Shown: positions 5,740 to 6,532 of the stretch, in pieces
Position numbering within the stretch: the first letter of the stretch is position 1
Layout: every line of letters starts with the position of its first letter
Origin: CAYWRO01 sp964460345
GTDB lineage: Bacteria > Planctomycetota > Phycisphaerae > Phycisphaerales > UBA1924
Direction: 5' to 3'
Assembly: GCA_964460345.1 (NCBI GenBank)
Contig: CAYWRO010000127.1
Coordinates: 1-6,532, forward strand
DNA: 6,532 bases
Position numbers and translations under genes: made by a program
The notes under the pieces: model-generated
Seen by the model: the letters and a program-made list of their open reading frames with translations, nothing else
Told to the model about the DNA's origin: nothing
Database searches by the model: none

Positions 5740-6532
5740 TCAATGCGGGTCGTGTCGAAAGAGCACCGCCCCGAGGGGGGGCAGCGTCAGGTTCACCCGA
5801 TGTGGTTGGTTGTGCAGGCCGACGGGGTGCGTCTGTACACGCCCCAGGTTTCCGGTGCCGGAGCCGCCGAACTCGAGGGCGTCGGTATTCAGGATTTCGC
5901 GCCAGACGCCGTGGTGAGGGACGCCGACAGCGACATCCCGGCGTGGCACCGGCGTGTAGTTGAAGGCGCAGATGACCTCCGTGCCGGGCTCGCGGCCGAG
6001 GCGCATGTAGGCGAGAGTGGAGTGCTGGGCGTCGTCGGCGACGAGCCAGCGGAAGCCGTCCGGCTCGCAGTCGAGTTCGTGCAGGGCGGGTTCTTCGCGG
6101 TAGAGCCGGTTGAGTTGCTCAGCGAGACGTGCGATGCCGGCGTGCTCGGGCCGGCCAGCCAGGGCCCAGTCAAGCGAGGCGTCGTGGTTCCACTCGCCGT
6201 GCTGGCCGAACTCGCCCCCCATGAAGAGGAGCTTCTTGCCGGGCTGCGTCCACTGGTTCGCCAGCAGCAGGCGGAGGTTGGCGCGCTTCTGCCAGTCGTC
6301 GCCGGGCATCTTGCCGTAAAGGGAGCCCTTGCCGTGGACGACCTCATCGTGGCTCAGGGGGAGCGTGTAGTTCTCGCTGAACATGTACACGCCGCGGAAG
6401 GTGAGGTCGTTGTGGTGGTGGCTGCGGTGGACGGGGTCGAGGGACATGTAGCGGAGGGTGTCGTGCATCCAACCCATGTTCCACTTGAAACCGAAACCCA
6501 GGCCGCCGTCGTAGACGGGGCGCGAGACTTTG
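5740..6532 (-). CDS. glgB: 1,4-alpha-glucan (glycogen) branching enzyme GlgB, C-terminal part
   Basis: C-terminal 263 residues of a GH13 branching enzyme, which cuts alpha-1,4 glucan chains and rejoins them through alpha-1,6 bonds during glycogen synthesis in the cytoplasm. The frame is open to the window edge, entering as VYDGGLGFGFKWNMGWMHD, a GlgB hallmark. Then come FSENYTLPLSHDEVVHGKGS, which is GH13 conserved region IV with its His-Asp pair (Asp codon at 6346-6348), LLFMGGEFGQ, and EWNHDASLDW. From about 6140 down is the all-beta C-terminal domain (FRWLVADDAQHSTLAYMR, VICAFNYTPVPR, WREILNTDA), ending in AVLFRHDPH and a TGA at 5740-5742. The catalytic nucleophile and acid/base lie outside the window. 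The length of this end is normal and intact. It is convergent with the lectin gene, 200 nt between stops. Other glg genes, if present, would lie beyond the right edge. Confidence 0.97.
   Translation of the reverse strand, partial: KVSRPVYDGGLGFGFKWNMGWMHDTLRYMSLDPVHRSHHHNDLTFRGVYMFSENYTLPLSHDEVVHGKGSLYGKMPGDDWQKRANLRLLLANQWTQPGKKLLFMGGEFGQHGEWNHDASLDWALAGRPEHAGIARLAEQLNRLYREEPALHELDCEPDGFRWLVADDAQHSTLAYMRLGREPGTEVICAFNYTPVPRRDVAVGVPHHGVWREILNTDALEFGGSGTGNLGRVQTHPVGLHNQPHRVNLTLPPLGAVLFRHDPH

Noticed and set aside
5562..5963. Plus-strand frame of 133 codons after the lectin gene
   Set aside because: It runs through the terminator hairpin and into the antisense of glgB, and its translation is Arg/Gly-rich with no family features.

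Overview
GC-rich bacterial chromosomal DNA, most probably from a planctomycete of the Phycisphaerae type. The main clue is the large secreted protein in the middle. It has cysteine-rich 'GACC' repeats and ends in a doubled VDVFDLLA(Y/F)LD-WF dockerin-like segment. Both are, to my knowledge, typical of Phycisphaerae secretomes. Taxonomy is inferred from protein style only; no rRNA or marker gene is present.

Layout, left to right. (1) 1-383, plus strand: the 3' end of a GH1 beta-glucosidase, with the nucleophile motif ITENG. (2) 384-519: short intergenic stretch with only weak hairpins and no convincing terminator. (3) 509-547: a good sigma70-type promoter (TTGCGT, 16 bp, extended TGG-TATGAT), with a near-perfect CG-centred palindrome touching its -35 box. 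(4) About 567 (or 648) to 1796, plus: a regulator with a GntR winged helix and a LacI-type sugar-binding domain (AraR-like architecture). (5) 1797-2041: intergenic/leader, with a strong small stem-loop at 1976-1993 ahead of the next gene. (6) 2042-5539, plus: a 1165-residue exported multidomain protein. Its order is signal peptide, C-type lectin domain, three Cys repeats, two beta-sandwich repeats, a fourth Cys repeat, two roughly 240-residue repeats of unknown family, and a GC-type dockerin-like C-terminus. (7) 5571-5607: a strong intrinsic terminator. (8) 5608-5739: no gene or clear signal seen. (9) 5740-6532, minus: the C-terminal part of the glycogen branching enzyme GlgB, convergent with the lectin gene.

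The flanking genes act on glucosides and glycogen, and the regulator is of a sugar-responsive type, so a carbohydrate-utilisation neighbourhood is plausible. The exported lectin protein may bind glycans at the cell surface or outside the cell. No link between the regulator and any neighbour is shown by the sequence beyond adjacency. I see no mobile element, tRNA, rRNA or CRISPR array. The least explained part is the tandem pair of roughly 240-residue modules in the lectin protein.
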